From Ruminococcus sp. UBA3800 (GTDB lineage Bacteria; Bacillota; Clostridia; Oscillospirales; Ruminococcaceae): a stretch of 12,104 nucleotides of DNA. Location: the NCBI GenBank assembly GCA_002368715.1, contig DFEO01000095.1:1-12104 (forward strand). The letters run 5' to 3'. Position numbers and translations under genes: made by a program. Each line of letters opens with the position of its first letter. The stretch's first letter is position 1. Shown here one piece after another: positions 1 to 7,793 of the stretch. The notes below the pieces were generated by a model that ran no database searches, was not told the origin of the DNA, and saw nothing but the letters and a program-made list of their open reading frames with translations.

Positions 1-891
1 ATAACCGACGAGCAGCACCGCTTCGGCGTCGAGCAGAGGGCGGCACTGGCACAGAAGGGCAAAAACCCCCACAAGCTGGTCATGTCGGCAACGCCTATCC
101 CGAGGACGCTTGCACTTATGATCTACGGCGACCTCGACATTTCTGTGCTCGATGAGCTGCCGAGCGGCAGACAGCCCGTGGAGACCTATGCGGTGACGGG
201 CAAGCTGAGACCCAGGGTATACAATTATATAAGGCAGCACCTTGACGAGGGCAGACAGGGCTATATCGTCTGCGCTATGATAGAAGAGGGCGAAAACGAG
301 CTCCAGAGCGCTAAGGCCTATGCCGAGACGCTCTCGAAAGGGGAGTTCAAGAACTACCGTGTGGGGCTTCTCCACGGAAAGCTCCCGGCGGCACAGAAGG
401 AAGCCGTCATGGCGGACTTCTGCGCCCACAAGCTTGATCTGCTGGTGTCCACGACCGTTATCGAGGTGGGCGTCGATGTGCCCAATGCTGCGATAATGGT
501 CATCGAGAATGCCGACAGGTTCGGGCTTTCACAGCTTCACCAGCTGAGAGGACGTGTGGGCAGAGGAAAGATCAGATCGAGCTGTGTGCTGATAACGGAC
601 AATGTCAAGGAGGATACCGTCAAGCGGCTGAAGATCCTTTCAAAGACGAATGACGGGTTCAGGATATCGGAGGAGGACCTGAAGCTGCGAGGTCCCGGAG
701 ATTTCTTCGGCAGCCGCCAGCACGGACTTCCGGAGCTTAAAATAGCGAGTATGTCCGAGGATATGGCTGTGCTGCAAAGGGCAGGAGCTGCCGCAAGAGC
801 GATACTTGAACGTGATCCGAAGCTTTCGGAGCCTTCACACAGGCACCTGAGAGATCTCGCTCACGAGATGATACACAGCATAGAAGATTAG
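1..891 (+). CDS. recG: ATP-dependent DNA helicase RecG, C-terminal part (5' end outside window)
   Basis: This is the last 296 residues of RecG, the superfamily 2 helicase that remodels stalled replication forks and Holliday junctions. The open frame runs from base 1, upstream of any start codon, so the gene enters from outside the window. Visible helicase motifs are the DEQH box (residues 3-6 of the fragment, motif II), SATPIPRT (29-36, motif III), the TTVIEVGVDVP segment (151-161, motif V) and QLRGRVGRG (181-189, motif VI with the arginine fingers). The RecG-type segment RGPGDFFGSRQHG follows the helicase core and separates RecG from the related Mfd protein. The N-terminal wedge domain and Walker A motif lie outside the window. 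The next gene starts 16 bases after the stop, so the two are probably cotranscribed. Identification is secure; nothing ties it functionally to the pilus genes. Confidence 0.97.
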   Translation: MTDEQHRFGVEQRAALAQKGKNPHKLVMSATPIPRTLALMIYGDLDISVLDELPSGRQPVETYAVTGKLRPRVYNYIRQHLDEGRQGYIVCAMIEEGENELQSAKAYAETLSKGEFKNYRVGLLHGKLPAAQKEAVMADFCAHKLDLLVSTTVIEVGVDVPNAAIMVIENADRFGLSQLHQLRGRVGRGKIRSSCVLITDNVKEDTVKRLKILSKTNDGFRISEEDLKLRGPGDFFGSRQHGLPELKIASMSEDMAVLQRAGAAARAILERDPKLSEPSHRHLRDLAHEMIHSIED

Positions 892-907
892 ATAAGGGGA
901 AAATGTT

Positions 908-1513
908 ATGGATTCACTGAAAATGCTGATTTATATTGCCGCAAGGATAGGGCTGATGATACTGCTGTGCGTGTTCGGCGCCTTTATAGGGGTGATACTG
1001 TTCCCGGCGATATGCTCGGTCATGCCCGGAAGCTGGGAGGGGATAAAGCACTTTATGACCGACAGCACCAATATGAGCATCATTTCGTTCGCTGTTACTA
1101 CTATTATAATGGTACGTCTTTTCTATAACGACGGAAAGCTGCATTCGGCATATGAGGAGTGGAGCAGCGTGATGATATCGACAGTGCTGCTGTTTATGCT
1201 GTTTATCTACTTTGTCCCTGCCATATTTTATGAGTCCTTCAACGCCGAAGGCAAGGGTAAAGTATTTTACCTTGTCTTGTATTATGTGTCGCAGTGGCTG
1301 AGGGATATGGGCGAGATGCCGTATACGGTGAGCGTCCTTATCGGAATGGGGATGACGCTGTTTCTGTGCTTTGCAGCCTATATCATAGCTTTTCGCATAT
1401 ATATCAAAAAGCACCCCGTTATCCTTAAACAGATGGCTCAGAGGGCAGCACCGCCCGAGGATGAGGAGGACGATGAAGAGGGAGAAGATGATAATATTTC
1501 GGCGGATGAGTGA
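908..1513 (+). CDS. Hypothetical four-helix membrane protein with acidic C-terminal tail
   Basis: I do not recognise this 201-residue protein. It has four hydrophobic stretches, roughly residues 6-35, 55-72, 86-108 and 140-164, with short soluble loops between them. The C-terminal 20 residues are almost all Asp and Glu (about 183-201) and follow a basic stretch after the last helix (KK and K near 167-174), which by the positive-inside rule puts the tail in the cytoplasm. The start ATG at 908 is preceded by AAGGGGA at a spacing of about 7 bases; an ATG five bases earlier is out of frame and stops after five codons. It follows recG by 16 bases and is followed by a 283-bp spacer with its own promoter, so it belongs to the recG transcription unit rather than to the pilus operon. 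A pilus role is possible but unsupported. Confidence 0.85.
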   Translation: MDSLKMLIYIAARIGLMILLCVFGAFIGVILFPAICSVMPGSWEGIKHFMTDSTNMSIISFAVTTIIMVRLFYNDGKLHSAYEEWSSVMISTVLLFMLFIYFVPAIFYESFNAEGKGKVFYLVLYYVSQWLRDMGEMPYTVSVLIGMGMTLFLCFAAYIIAFRIYIKKHPVILKQMAQRAAPPEDEEDDEEGEDDNISADE

Positions 1514-1796
1514 CTGAGCTTATCAAACATCGCTGACAGGGGATCTTTTGCGGTTTTTGTCTGAAATTTCGGACGGCTTTGTGAATTATAAAGTTAAATA
1601 TATTATCATATTTGTACAAAATCCCTAAAAATTGTGACGATTTTTTGTAAAGGAAAAAGCCAAAAATGGCAGATTTGCCCTTGCACTAAAACTAAAATAA
1701 TGTTATAATTATAAAAATACGTTTTGTGAGAGGCGTGTGAAAGCTGTGTGGCATCTCAGAGAATGTATGACATAAATCGGAGGTGTTTCTACTTAT
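1514..1796. other. Intergenic spacer between the recG unit and the pilus operon
   Basis: This AT-rich 283-bp spacer has no credible gene. Its first part has a weak hairpin, GTCTG/CGGAC around AAATTT at 1559-1574, without a good T run, so the end of the recG transcript is unclear. A short GCCA/TGGC hairpin is at 1659-1670. The last 120 bases hold the promoter and leader of pilC, listed separately. In the leader, an imperfect stem pairs 1727-1734 (TGAGAGGC) with 1751-1758 (GCATCTCA), one mismatch inside, about 20 bases upstream of the ribosome binding site. Confidence 0.6.
1681..1709 (+). promoter_or_regulatory. Probable sigma-A promoter of the pilC operon (extended -10)
   Basis: A perfect TATAAT at 1704-1709 is preceded by TG at 1701-1702, giving the extended -10 motif TGnTATAAT. 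A partial -35 box, TTGCAC, lies at 1681-1686 with the ideal 17-base spacer. Transcription would start near 1716, giving a leader of about 80 bases before pilC. This is the best promoter match upstream of the pilus genes. Confidence 0.65.
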
Positions 1797-2993
1797 ATGA
1801 AAAAGTTTTCCTACGTTGCCAAAGATACCTCGGGAAAGACGATCAAGGGCGTTTATGAAGCCGAGGACGAGCAGGAACTTCGGGAAAAGATCCATGAACA
1901 GGGCTTGTTCCTTGTAAGCAGCTCGGCTGCTCTGGGTTCGACCAAGAAATCGGCTCACAGGTTCGACACGAAAGAAATGGCATATTGCTGCCGTCAGCTG
2001 GCCGCAATGATGACGTCGGGACTTACGATCGTCAAGGCGCTGGATATCCTTTATAAAGAGGAAGAGAACAAGGGCGCAAAGATAGTTTGGCGAGAGGTCT
2101 ATGACGAGGTGCAGAAGGGTGAGAGCTTCACGGGAGCGCTCGAGATGAAAAAGGGATGCTTCCCTGACTTCTTCATTTCGATGGTGGATGCCGGTGAGAT
2201 GTCGGGTAACCTTGACATCACGCTGCAGAGACTGAGCGACTACTATGCAAACTCGAACAAGCTGAACAACAAGGTCAAGGGTGCGATGACATATCCTATC
2301 ATCCTGGGCGTTCTGTGCGTAGCGATGGTAATAGGAATGTTCACCTTCATCATGCCTATATTCGCAGGACTGATGGAGGAAGACAAGATGCCGGGACTTT
2401 CCAGGGCACTGTTTGCATTCTCGGACTTTTTGAAGGCAAGATGGTATATACTGCTGGGCGTGCTGGTATTCCTTATCGGCGCTTGGATCTATGCTATGAA
2501 GGTGCCTTCCGTAAGACTTAAATATGACTACATCAAGATCAAGATGCCTGCTGTCGGCAAGCTGATGGTCAAGATCTATGAGGGAAGATTTGCAAGAACT
2601 CTTTCGTCGCTCTATTCCAGCGGTATCCCGATGGTCGAGTGTCTGGAGCGTTCTTCGAGGATCCTTCAGAACTCTTATGTAGATAAGATGTTCATCCAGG
2701 TCGTTGATGAGGTCAAGCAGGGTTCGCCGCTTTCGCAGGCACTTGCTAAGACAGAGATATTTGAGGGTATGTTTACCTCTATCATATTCGTCGGTGAGGA
2801 ATCGGGAGCTCTTGACGAGATCCTCGAAAAGGCAGCCGACTACTACGAGGAAGAAGCGGACGCAGCCGTAACAAGACTGGTCGGACTTCTTGAGCCTTTG
2901 CTCATCGTGTTCATGGGTGTTTGTATCGGTCTTTGTCTGGCCGGTATCTTCCCGTTGCTCTACGGTTCGCTGGAAGGACTCGAAAACCAGTAA
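1797..2993 (+). CDS. pilC: Type IV pilus inner-membrane platform protein PilC (GspF family)
   Basis: PilC is the membrane platform that couples the cytoplasmic extension ATPase PilB to the pilin being inserted into the growing fibre. The 398 residues match the usual family length and show two GspF repeats: the first starts near residue 56 (FDTKEMAYCCRQLAAMM) and includes DAGEMSGNLD (131-140); the second carries the equivalent GEESGALDEIL (333-343). Three membrane helices are visible, at about 165-190, 216-235 and 367-390, in the standard arrangement. The N-terminal SYVAKDTSGKTIKG segment is typical of the family. The start ATG has GGAGGTG at 1779-1785, 11 bases upstream. It is the first gene of the pilus operon. 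The N-terminal 55 residues are probably the PilB contact region, as in other family members. Confidence 0.96.
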   Translation: MKKFSYVAKDTSGKTIKGVYEAEDEQELREKIHEQGLFLVSSSAALGSTKKSAHRFDTKEMAYCCRQLAAMMTSGLTIVKALDILYKEEENKGAKIVWREVYDEVQKGESFTGALEMKKGCFPDFFISMVDAGEMSGNLDITLQRLSDYYANSNKLNNKVKGAMTYPIILGVLCVAMVIGMFTFIMPIFAGLMEEDKMPGLSRALFAFSDFLKARWYILLGVLVFLIGAWIYAMKVPSVRLKYDYIKIKMPAVGKLMVKIYEGRFARTLSSLYSSGIPMVECLERSSRILQNSYVDKMFIQVVDEVKQGSPLSQALAKTEIFEGMFTSIIFVGEESGALDEILEKAADYYEEEADAAVTRLVGLLEPLLIVFMGVCIGLCLAGIFPLLYGSLEGLENQ

Positions 2994-3014
2994 GGCTGAT
3001 AAACGGTCATTTTT

Positions 3015-3041
3015 CCCGGGCCTGCAAAAGCGGGCCACGGG
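3015..3041 (+). other. Stable RNA hairpin between pilC and the pilM-pilN fusion
   Basis: CCCGGGCCTGC at 3015-3025 pairs with GCGGGCCACGGG at 3030-3041 around an AAAA loop. The stem has 11 pairs, one G-T pair and one bulged A. There is no T run directly after it; the following 20 bases are A/T-mixed and lead into the ribosome binding site of the next gene. It is therefore more likely an RNA processing or stability element, or a partial terminator, than a full terminator. Confidence 0.5.
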
Positions 3042-3078
3042 ATCAGAATAAAAATTTATTTTAGAGGTGAATAGACAG

Positions 3079-4605
3079 ATGCTATCATTTGATATTTCTG
3101 ATAGACAAATCAACATTGTAAAAGGCGATAACTCTGCAAACAAGATCAGGATCGAAAGATCACTGGTAGTTGAAGTGCCTGAGGATATGATCCTCAACGG
3201 CGAGGTAATAAACCTTTCCGGTCTGGCTGACCTTCTGCTTACCAATATCAAGGCAGAGGACATGATGGACAAGGATGCTATCGTTACCTTCTCTTCGAGC
3301 AGTATCGTGTTCAAGGAGCTTGTGGTGCCGAAGGCAAGAGGAAACGAGTTCCTGATGATGGTACAGAACCACATGAGCCAGGAAATGGGTATCACGGATG
3401 ACTACTCGATCTCGTATACTGTTGTAGGCGAGGCAGGAGAGGATAACCCCGGAGCAGTCAAGGTGCTTGCAACTGCGTGTCCCAGCTCTGTTGTTGAGAG
3501 TTACAGAAAGCTGTTCAACATCATGAGCATGACCCTCAGGTCTGTTAATATCGGATGTAACTCCATCGCCCGTATCGTGCTTGCAGACAAGTCGAATCTT
3601 GAGAAGATGCCTCTTCTCGTTTGCCAGATCGACAAGAACTTCTTAGGTCTTACACTGTTCGAGAACGGACAGATGGCATTCGCAAGATATGTGCCTATCT
3701 CTCCCGATGACTACGATCAGGATGACTACATCACAGAGGCTATCAACGAGAACATCTTCAGAATGGAGCAGTTCAATAAGGCAAGAGGCGGCTCGGGTCT
3801 TGAGAACGTTATACTCTACGGCTTCATCGAAGACTACATCAAGCTCGTTGATGCGCTCGACGGACTTGACATACACGCTTCCGTTCTGGGCGTTCCTGCT
3901 CAGATCACAGGATATGAGAACTTCGAGTTCACAGTATTCGCTAACGCTATCGGTGCTCTTTACAGAAGAAACAAGCAGACCGAGCGTATCAACCTCCTCG
4001 AGGTCGATCAGTCCACAGGTAAGGGCGGCTCTTCGGGAATGGGCTCGCTGCTGGTAACAGGCGGTGTGTTCGTGGCTGCTGCCGCTATCATCGTGGCTGC
4101 CGCAACTCTTATCTTCAATGTAAGAAAGAGCTCGATAGAGAAGGACATCGAGTCGAAGGAAAAGGCTATCTCCAAGGAGAAGGCTATCGAGAATAAGAAC
4201 AAGGTTCTTCACGCACAGAAGGATATACTTCAGAGCTACGCTGATTATGTAAACAGCGCAAACACCGCTCTGAGATCGCTCCCTAAGATAAAGAAGGATA
4301 ACCTTGACAAGGTAGACGCAGTGTTTACAGACTGCAAGTATAAGGGAATGACATATGACATTTCCACAGCTTGCCTCTCACTGTCAGAACTCAGATTCCA
4401 GGATCCCGATCAGATCAACACCAAGATCGACGAGCTGCTTGCAACAGGTCTCTTTGAGGACGAGGTCGAGTATGCGGGCTATACAGTTGAGGAGCTTAGC
4501 GAGGATGTTGATGAGGAGAACCTCACCGATGAGGATAAGGACATTCAGGATTATCCCGTGCTGGTAGATCAGCTGAATCTGTATCTGAAAGGAGAGACTG
4601 AATAA
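3079..4605 (+). CDS. pilM: PilM-PilN fusion: actin-like pilus scaffold protein joined to a membrane PilN-like domain
   Basis: The first ~300 of 508 residues are PilM-like, with an N-terminus (SFDISDRQINIVKG, 3-16) matching the strand that opens actin-fold PilM proteins. Then comes INLLEV (304-309), like the INLLP-type cytoplasmic peptide by which separate PilN docks on PilM, a glycine/serine linker, a membrane helix (about 323-346), a charged coiled coil (348-395) and an extracytoplasmic domain resembling PilN, with a strongly acidic stretch at 474-491. In other species PilM and PilN are two proteins that link the ATPase side to the PilN-PilO scaffold. The actin-type phosphate loops look degraded: DIS at 5-7 and DK at 185-186 where DIG is usual. 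I chose ATG 3079: AGAGGTG (3063-3069) sits 9 bases upstream, and it overlaps the GTG at 3067, excluding that start. The stop overlaps pilO. Confidence 0.85.
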   Translation: MLSFDISDRQINIVKGDNSANKIRIERSLVVEVPEDMILNGEVINLSGLADLLLTNIKAEDMMDKDAIVTFSSSSIVFKELVVPKARGNEFLMMVQNHMSQEMGITDDYSISYTVVGEAGEDNPGAVKVLATACPSSVVESYRKLFNIMSMTLRSVNIGCNSIARIVLADKSNLEKMPLLVCQIDKNFLGLTLFENGQMAFARYVPISPDDYDQDDYITEAINENIFRMEQFNKARGGSGLENVILYGFIEDYIKLVDALDGLDIHASVLGVPAQITGYENFEFTVFANAIGALYRRNKQTERINLLEVDQSTGKGGSSGMGSLLVTGGVFVAAAAIIVAAATLIFNVRKSSIEKDIESKEKAISKEKAIENKNKVLHAQKDILQSYADYVNSANTALRSLPKIKKDNLDKVDAVFTDCKYKGMTYDISTACLSLSELRFQDPDQINTKIDELLATGLFEDEVEYAGYTVEELSEDVDEENLTDEDKDIQDYPVLVDQLNLYLKGETE

Positions 4606-5375
4606 TGAAACTTAATTACCGTGATAAAGTCATACTTATAGTTCTTGCAGTTCTGCTGGTGCTTGTCGGAGGTATAATGCTCTTCGTAAAGCCCGCTATC
4701 GACGAATGCAACACAGCAAGCGACCAGCTTGAGGCAAAGAAGGTAGAGCTTGCAGATCTCAAGGCAAAGAATAAGAAGGATGCAAACCTCAAGAGCGAGA
4801 TCGCAGACCTTAAAGCAAAGACGAACGAGGTCGCTGAAAACTTCTTCGATTTCCAGGTAAGCTACAACGCTGTTAAGACCGTTGCCGATATGTTCAACGA
4901 TGACAGCGTTAAGATCGAACCCAAGTCTCTGGGTATATCTACATACGGAAGCACTGTTCTTTCTCCTTATCTCTATACGACAAAGACAGTTTATACCGAT
5001 ATAGATATGAGCGTCGAGCAGTATGATGAGCTTGCTAAGTCCAAGAATTCAAAGGTAGATACCGAAAAGGCAGCAGAGGATGCTGCTACCGGCGATGCAG
5101 TTGCTGATGCAACAGCAGGTATGCAGGTCATCGGATGCTATGAGCTTACGGTAGACTTCAAGTCTACGCTCGAAGGCTTCAAGACTTTCTCTCAGAACAT
5201 CACGACCAGAAGAGAGAAGAGTATGGTCATCAAGAACGTAGTCATCGATGACGTGACCGGCATCAAGGATGAGGACAACGCCAATAAGGATGAAGACGAG
5301 GTCAATGAGGACGAGGGCAAGGTCCATGGTACTATGACTCTGCAGATGATCGTTCTCAAGAAGATCGCTGACTGA
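4605..5375 (+). CDS. pilO: Type IV pilus inner-membrane scaffold protein PilO
   Basis: PilO pairs with PilN through membrane-proximal coiled coils and ferredoxin-like domains to form the periplasm-side scaffold of the pilus machine; in a single-membrane cell this faces the cell wall. The 256 residues show a short basic cytoplasmic start, one membrane helix (about 9-29), a coiled coil rich in K, E, A and L (about 36-75, beginning QLEAKKVELADLKAK), and a mixed alpha/beta domain. An unusual acidic loop lies at 215-237, just before the last strand. The ATG shares its A with the TAA of the preceding fusion gene (TAATG), so translation is probably coupled; AAAGGAGAG at 4588-4596 is its ribosome binding site. 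Sequence conservation in this family is low, so the call rests on architecture and position after PilM/PilN. Confidence 0.85.
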   Translation: MKLNYRDKVILIVLAVLLVLVGGIMLFVKPAIDECNTASDQLEAKKVELADLKAKNKKDANLKSEIADLKAKTNEVAENFFDFQVSYNAVKTVADMFNDDSVKIEPKSLGISTYGSTVLSPYLYTTKTVYTDIDMSVEQYDELAKSKNSKVDTEKAAEDAATGDAVADATAGMQVIGCYELTVDFKSTLEGFKTFSQNITTRREKSMVIKNVVIDDVTGIKDEDNANKDEDEVNEDEGKVHGTMTLQMIVLKKIAD

Positions 5376-5522
5376 TAGAGCAATTAATATGGCAGGAAAA
5401 GCCGTATCCTTTTCCTGCCAATTAGTGCTATATAAATGTTAAAAAATTTATTCAACTTGAGACAAAAAAGCAGACCAAAACGCAAACGAAAAACCTAAAA
5501 CCATGAGGGAAAGGTGGTAATC
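5376..5522 (+). other. Hairpin and A/C-rich leader between pilO and the minor-pilin genes
   Basis: The spacer starts with a perfect 12-bp hairpin (listed separately) and continues with an A/C-rich, apparently unstructured stretch up to the next ribosome binding site (AAGGTGG, 5511-5517). TATAAA at 5431-5436 and a TGC-preceded TATATA at 5429-5434 could be a -10 box, but I find no -35 box at a suitable distance. A second, internal promoter for the tip-pilin genes is possible but weakly supported. Confidence 0.4.
5390..5420 (+). other. Perfect 12-bp hairpin after pilO
   Basis: TGGCAGGAAAAG at 5390-5401 is the exact reverse complement of CTTTTCCTGCCA at 5409-5420, with a 7-base loop. The sequence after it (ATTAGTGCTATAT) is not a T tract, so intrinsic termination would be inefficient. 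It separates the machine genes (pilC, pilM-pilN, pilO) from the tip-pilin genes and could reduce, process or stabilise the transcript there. Confidence 0.6.
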
Positions 5523-7772
5523 ATGATCGAAAAAGTAAGGAAAAGCAGAGCTAACCGCTCCGGAGTCGTTCTTGTTACCGCTGTTGCAGTGCTGCTGCTT
5601 GTGTCTATCCTTCTTACAGCCGTTGTAAGCTACGTTTCTGTAAACAGAACGAAGACCAACGATAACTATAAGAAAGAACAGGCATATCTTACAGCATCTT
5701 CAACAGTTCAGAGTTTCGTGGCTCAGGTCCAGCAGGATACTGCAAAGCCGGTAGACAACTCTGATATGATCGCTGTTCAGAAGCAGAAGGCAGCTATCAA
5801 GGCGCTTCAGGATCTGGCAGCTGCAAACGGCGGAAAGGGTACCACGGTTGACGTTACCTATAACGGCGCTGACGGCAAAGCCGACGCTCTGGGAACAACG
5901 ACAATAACCATCCGCCAGGACGGAAGCCCCTATAATCTGGTGCTACTGGCAAAGACCACTTATGCCGGCAAGACCGAGCAGGTGGCAGCACATATCTCTA
6001 CCACAACAGAGGTAGTTGATAAGGACCTTAACAACTGTATCGAGCTTCTGGGCGAGACAGACCATAACTATGATAACCTCCACGTTATCGGAAACATGGC
6101 AGTCCTCAACAAGTCGGATACAAACCTCATCAAGTTTACTAACGAGTCCGCAGTTTACGGTAAGTATTCCATGATCGGAACCTATGAGCCGGGCGGAGAC
6201 ACAAAGTCTAAGTTCATCCTCAGACCCAGTCTTGTAGACAGCGCAAAGGGTTCGTCCTTTACTGTTTCTGAGGGTATACACAACTTCCTGCTCCTTGACT
6301 CGGCTATGCCTTACAGCATAGGCTGGAACTATCTGGACACTGACGGCATTATAGATATTTATTCTACTGCTATCAAAACTCAGGTAGGCTCGGCAGGCCA
6401 CAGAGTGGATGCTTTCTGTTCGACACTGAGCATCAAGGGCAAGGGTTATAGTCAGGTAGGAAACCTTAATGTTTACAATGCAGGCACGGCCGAGAGAGCC
6501 GGCAATGCCGTTATCGAGAGCAACGATGTTTATATCGATGGCGACCTGCGTGTAGAGGGCAACCTTACAATTACCGGAAAAGTTACCGTTACAGGTAAGG
6601 TGTCCGTTGTGGGAACACTTAATGTTACGGGAACGCTCGACTGCCCAGCTGCTAATATCGAGAAGTCTACTCCCTCGAAGCCCGTGGCTCTTGATAAGAG
6701 CGGCGAGTATGCAAAGCCCTCCGGTGCTGATACCGACCAGTATAAGTACTATCCCGAGGACTTCTTCATTGACGCTTACTCGGATACAACTCTTATCGGA
6801 ACTGATTACCTGCGCTTCTATGGGGATGTGGCCGGCAAGAGCATGAACACAAAGACCTTCCTCGACTTCTGGACTCCTTCAGGCACAACAACTCCCGAAG
6901 GATGCAGGTTCAATTTCCACGTTACCGAAAACTGCACATTCTCGACTGACTTTGTAAGCTATAATAACGGTAACGACTTTAAGAACGGCAAGCTCAAAGT
7001 GCTCATTGATGTTACCAATGAGTCCAAGGATATCGTTATCAGACTTTCCAAGGACATTGGCTCGAAGCTTAACGATTCCCAGTGGAAACCTCTGATCGTT
7101 GTAAGAAACACATCCGATCTTAACGATAACGGCGAGCACATCTATAACTGCTACTTCGTATCCGATTCCGGAAACGGTATTGTTAGCGACGGTATGGACG
7201 ATGTTGCTCAGAAGAGTAAGTATCACGGCTCTCAGGCAGTATCCTACGGATTCAGGACGATGAGGATCCTTGAGTATGATACTTACAGAGAGATGTTCGC
7301 AGGCCAGAACATCCTGACCAGTGATTCATGGAACGGCAACGAGAAGCCGAATGCAAGCTTTGTATTCAACCCCTCTCAGGAGGATGTTGACGGCGCTTAT
7401 AAGCCTGTAAACGGAAACATCATCATGCTTCTCGGTGACGGATGCAGCTTCTCGGCTACCAACGACTCACTGTTCCAGTGTGCTTGGTTTGCACCAAAGG
7501 CTACCGTAGATATCGCTACAAACGGTATGGGCGGACTGAAGGTAAAGGATAAGGCCGGCGAGTATGATGCTAACGCATTCTCGGGCGGCGAACCTGTAAA
7601 CTCCTTCAATGTATGCAACATCGGTGCTATCTCGGCAAGTTCATTCGGAAATGATAACAGCGCTTACTATGTATTTACAAAGCCTTCTTCTACCTCTATC
7701 GTGGCTATGGCACTCGGTAAGGAGCAGGAGGGCGCTAACGGATTCCTGCTTGACAGATATGACCACTACTAA
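5523..7772 (+). CDS. Large PilX/GspK-like minor pilin with hexapeptide beta-helix segment
   Basis: The 749-residue protein starts with a basic segment and SG followed by VVLVTAVAVLLL (15-26), a hydrophobic helix like that of PilX and GspK proteins. As in GspK, the Glu usual at position 5 after the cleavage site is missing (Thr19 there). Cleavage by PilD after Gly14 is plausible but not certain. The rest is exported. Residues 340-375 have glycine every six residues exactly (340, 346, 352, 358, 364, 370) in the pattern G-x-[LV]-x-[VI]-x, a mark of a stacked beta-helix, as in bactofilins. The C-terminal part (about 655-720, from WFAPKATVDI) looks like the end domain of other Gram-positive PilX-like proteins. 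ATG 5523 is preferred over GTG 5514 because AAGGTGG overlaps that GTG. GspK and PilX are normally 150-350 residues, so this is greatly enlarged. It is the first of three tip-type pilin genes. Confidence 0.8.
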   Translation: MIEKVRKSRANRSGVVLVTAVAVLLLVSILLTAVVSYVSVNRTKTNDNYKKEQAYLTASSTVQSFVAQVQQDTAKPVDNSDMIAVQKQKAAIKALQDLAAANGGKGTTVDVTYNGADGKADALGTTTITIRQDGSPYNLVLLAKTTYAGKTEQVAAHISTTTEVVDKDLNNCIELLGETDHNYDNLHVIGNMAVLNKSDTNLIKFTNESAVYGKYSMIGTYEPGGDTKSKFILRPSLVDSAKGSSFTVSEGIHNFLLLDSAMPYSIGWNYLDTDGIIDIYSTAIKTQVGSAGHRVDAFCSTLSIKGKGYSQVGNLNVYNAGTAERAGNAVIESNDVYIDGDLRVEGNLTITGKVTVTGKVSVVGTLNVTGTLDCPAANIEKSTPSKPVALDKSGEYAKPSGADTDQYKYYPEDFFIDAYSDTTLIGTDYLRFYGDVAGKSMNTKTFLDFWTPSGTTTPEGCRFNFHVTENCTFSTDFVSYNNGNDFKNGKLKVLIDVTNESKDIVIRLSKDIGSKLNDSQWKPLIVVRNTSDLNDNGEHIYNCYFVSDSGNGIVSDGMDDVAQKSKYHGSQAVSYGFRTMRILEYDTYREMFAGQNILTSDSWNGNEKPNASFVFNPSQEDVDGAYKPVNGNIIMLLGDGCSFSATNDSLFQCAWFAPKATVDIATNGMGGLKVKDKAGEYDANAFSGGEPVNSFNVCNIGAISASSFGNDNSAYYVFTKPSSTSIVAMALGKEQEGANGFLLDRYDHY

Positions 7773-7793
7773 TAAAGAGAGGAGAGCGGTCTT

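Noticed and set aside
3067..3078. GTG start four codons upstream for the pilM-pilN fusion
   Set aside because: The GTG is part of the AGAGGTG ribosome binding site itself; ATG 3079 at 9 bases spacing gives the typical family N-terminus.
1692..3395. Minus-strand open frame of 567 codons opposite pilC and the start of the pilM-pilN gene
   Set aside because: It lies antisense to two well-supported genes, has no ribosome binding site or recognisable domain, and its composition (many R, H, S, C) is that of an out-of-frame translation.
5247..5315. Dockerin-like calcium-binding repeat in the PilO acidic loop
   Set aside because: The paired, regularly spaced loop-helix repeats of dockerins are absent; it is only an acidic stretch.
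5514..5522. GTG start three codons upstream for the PilX/GspK-like protein
   Set aside because: It overlaps the AAGGTGG ribosome binding site, which serves ATG 5523.
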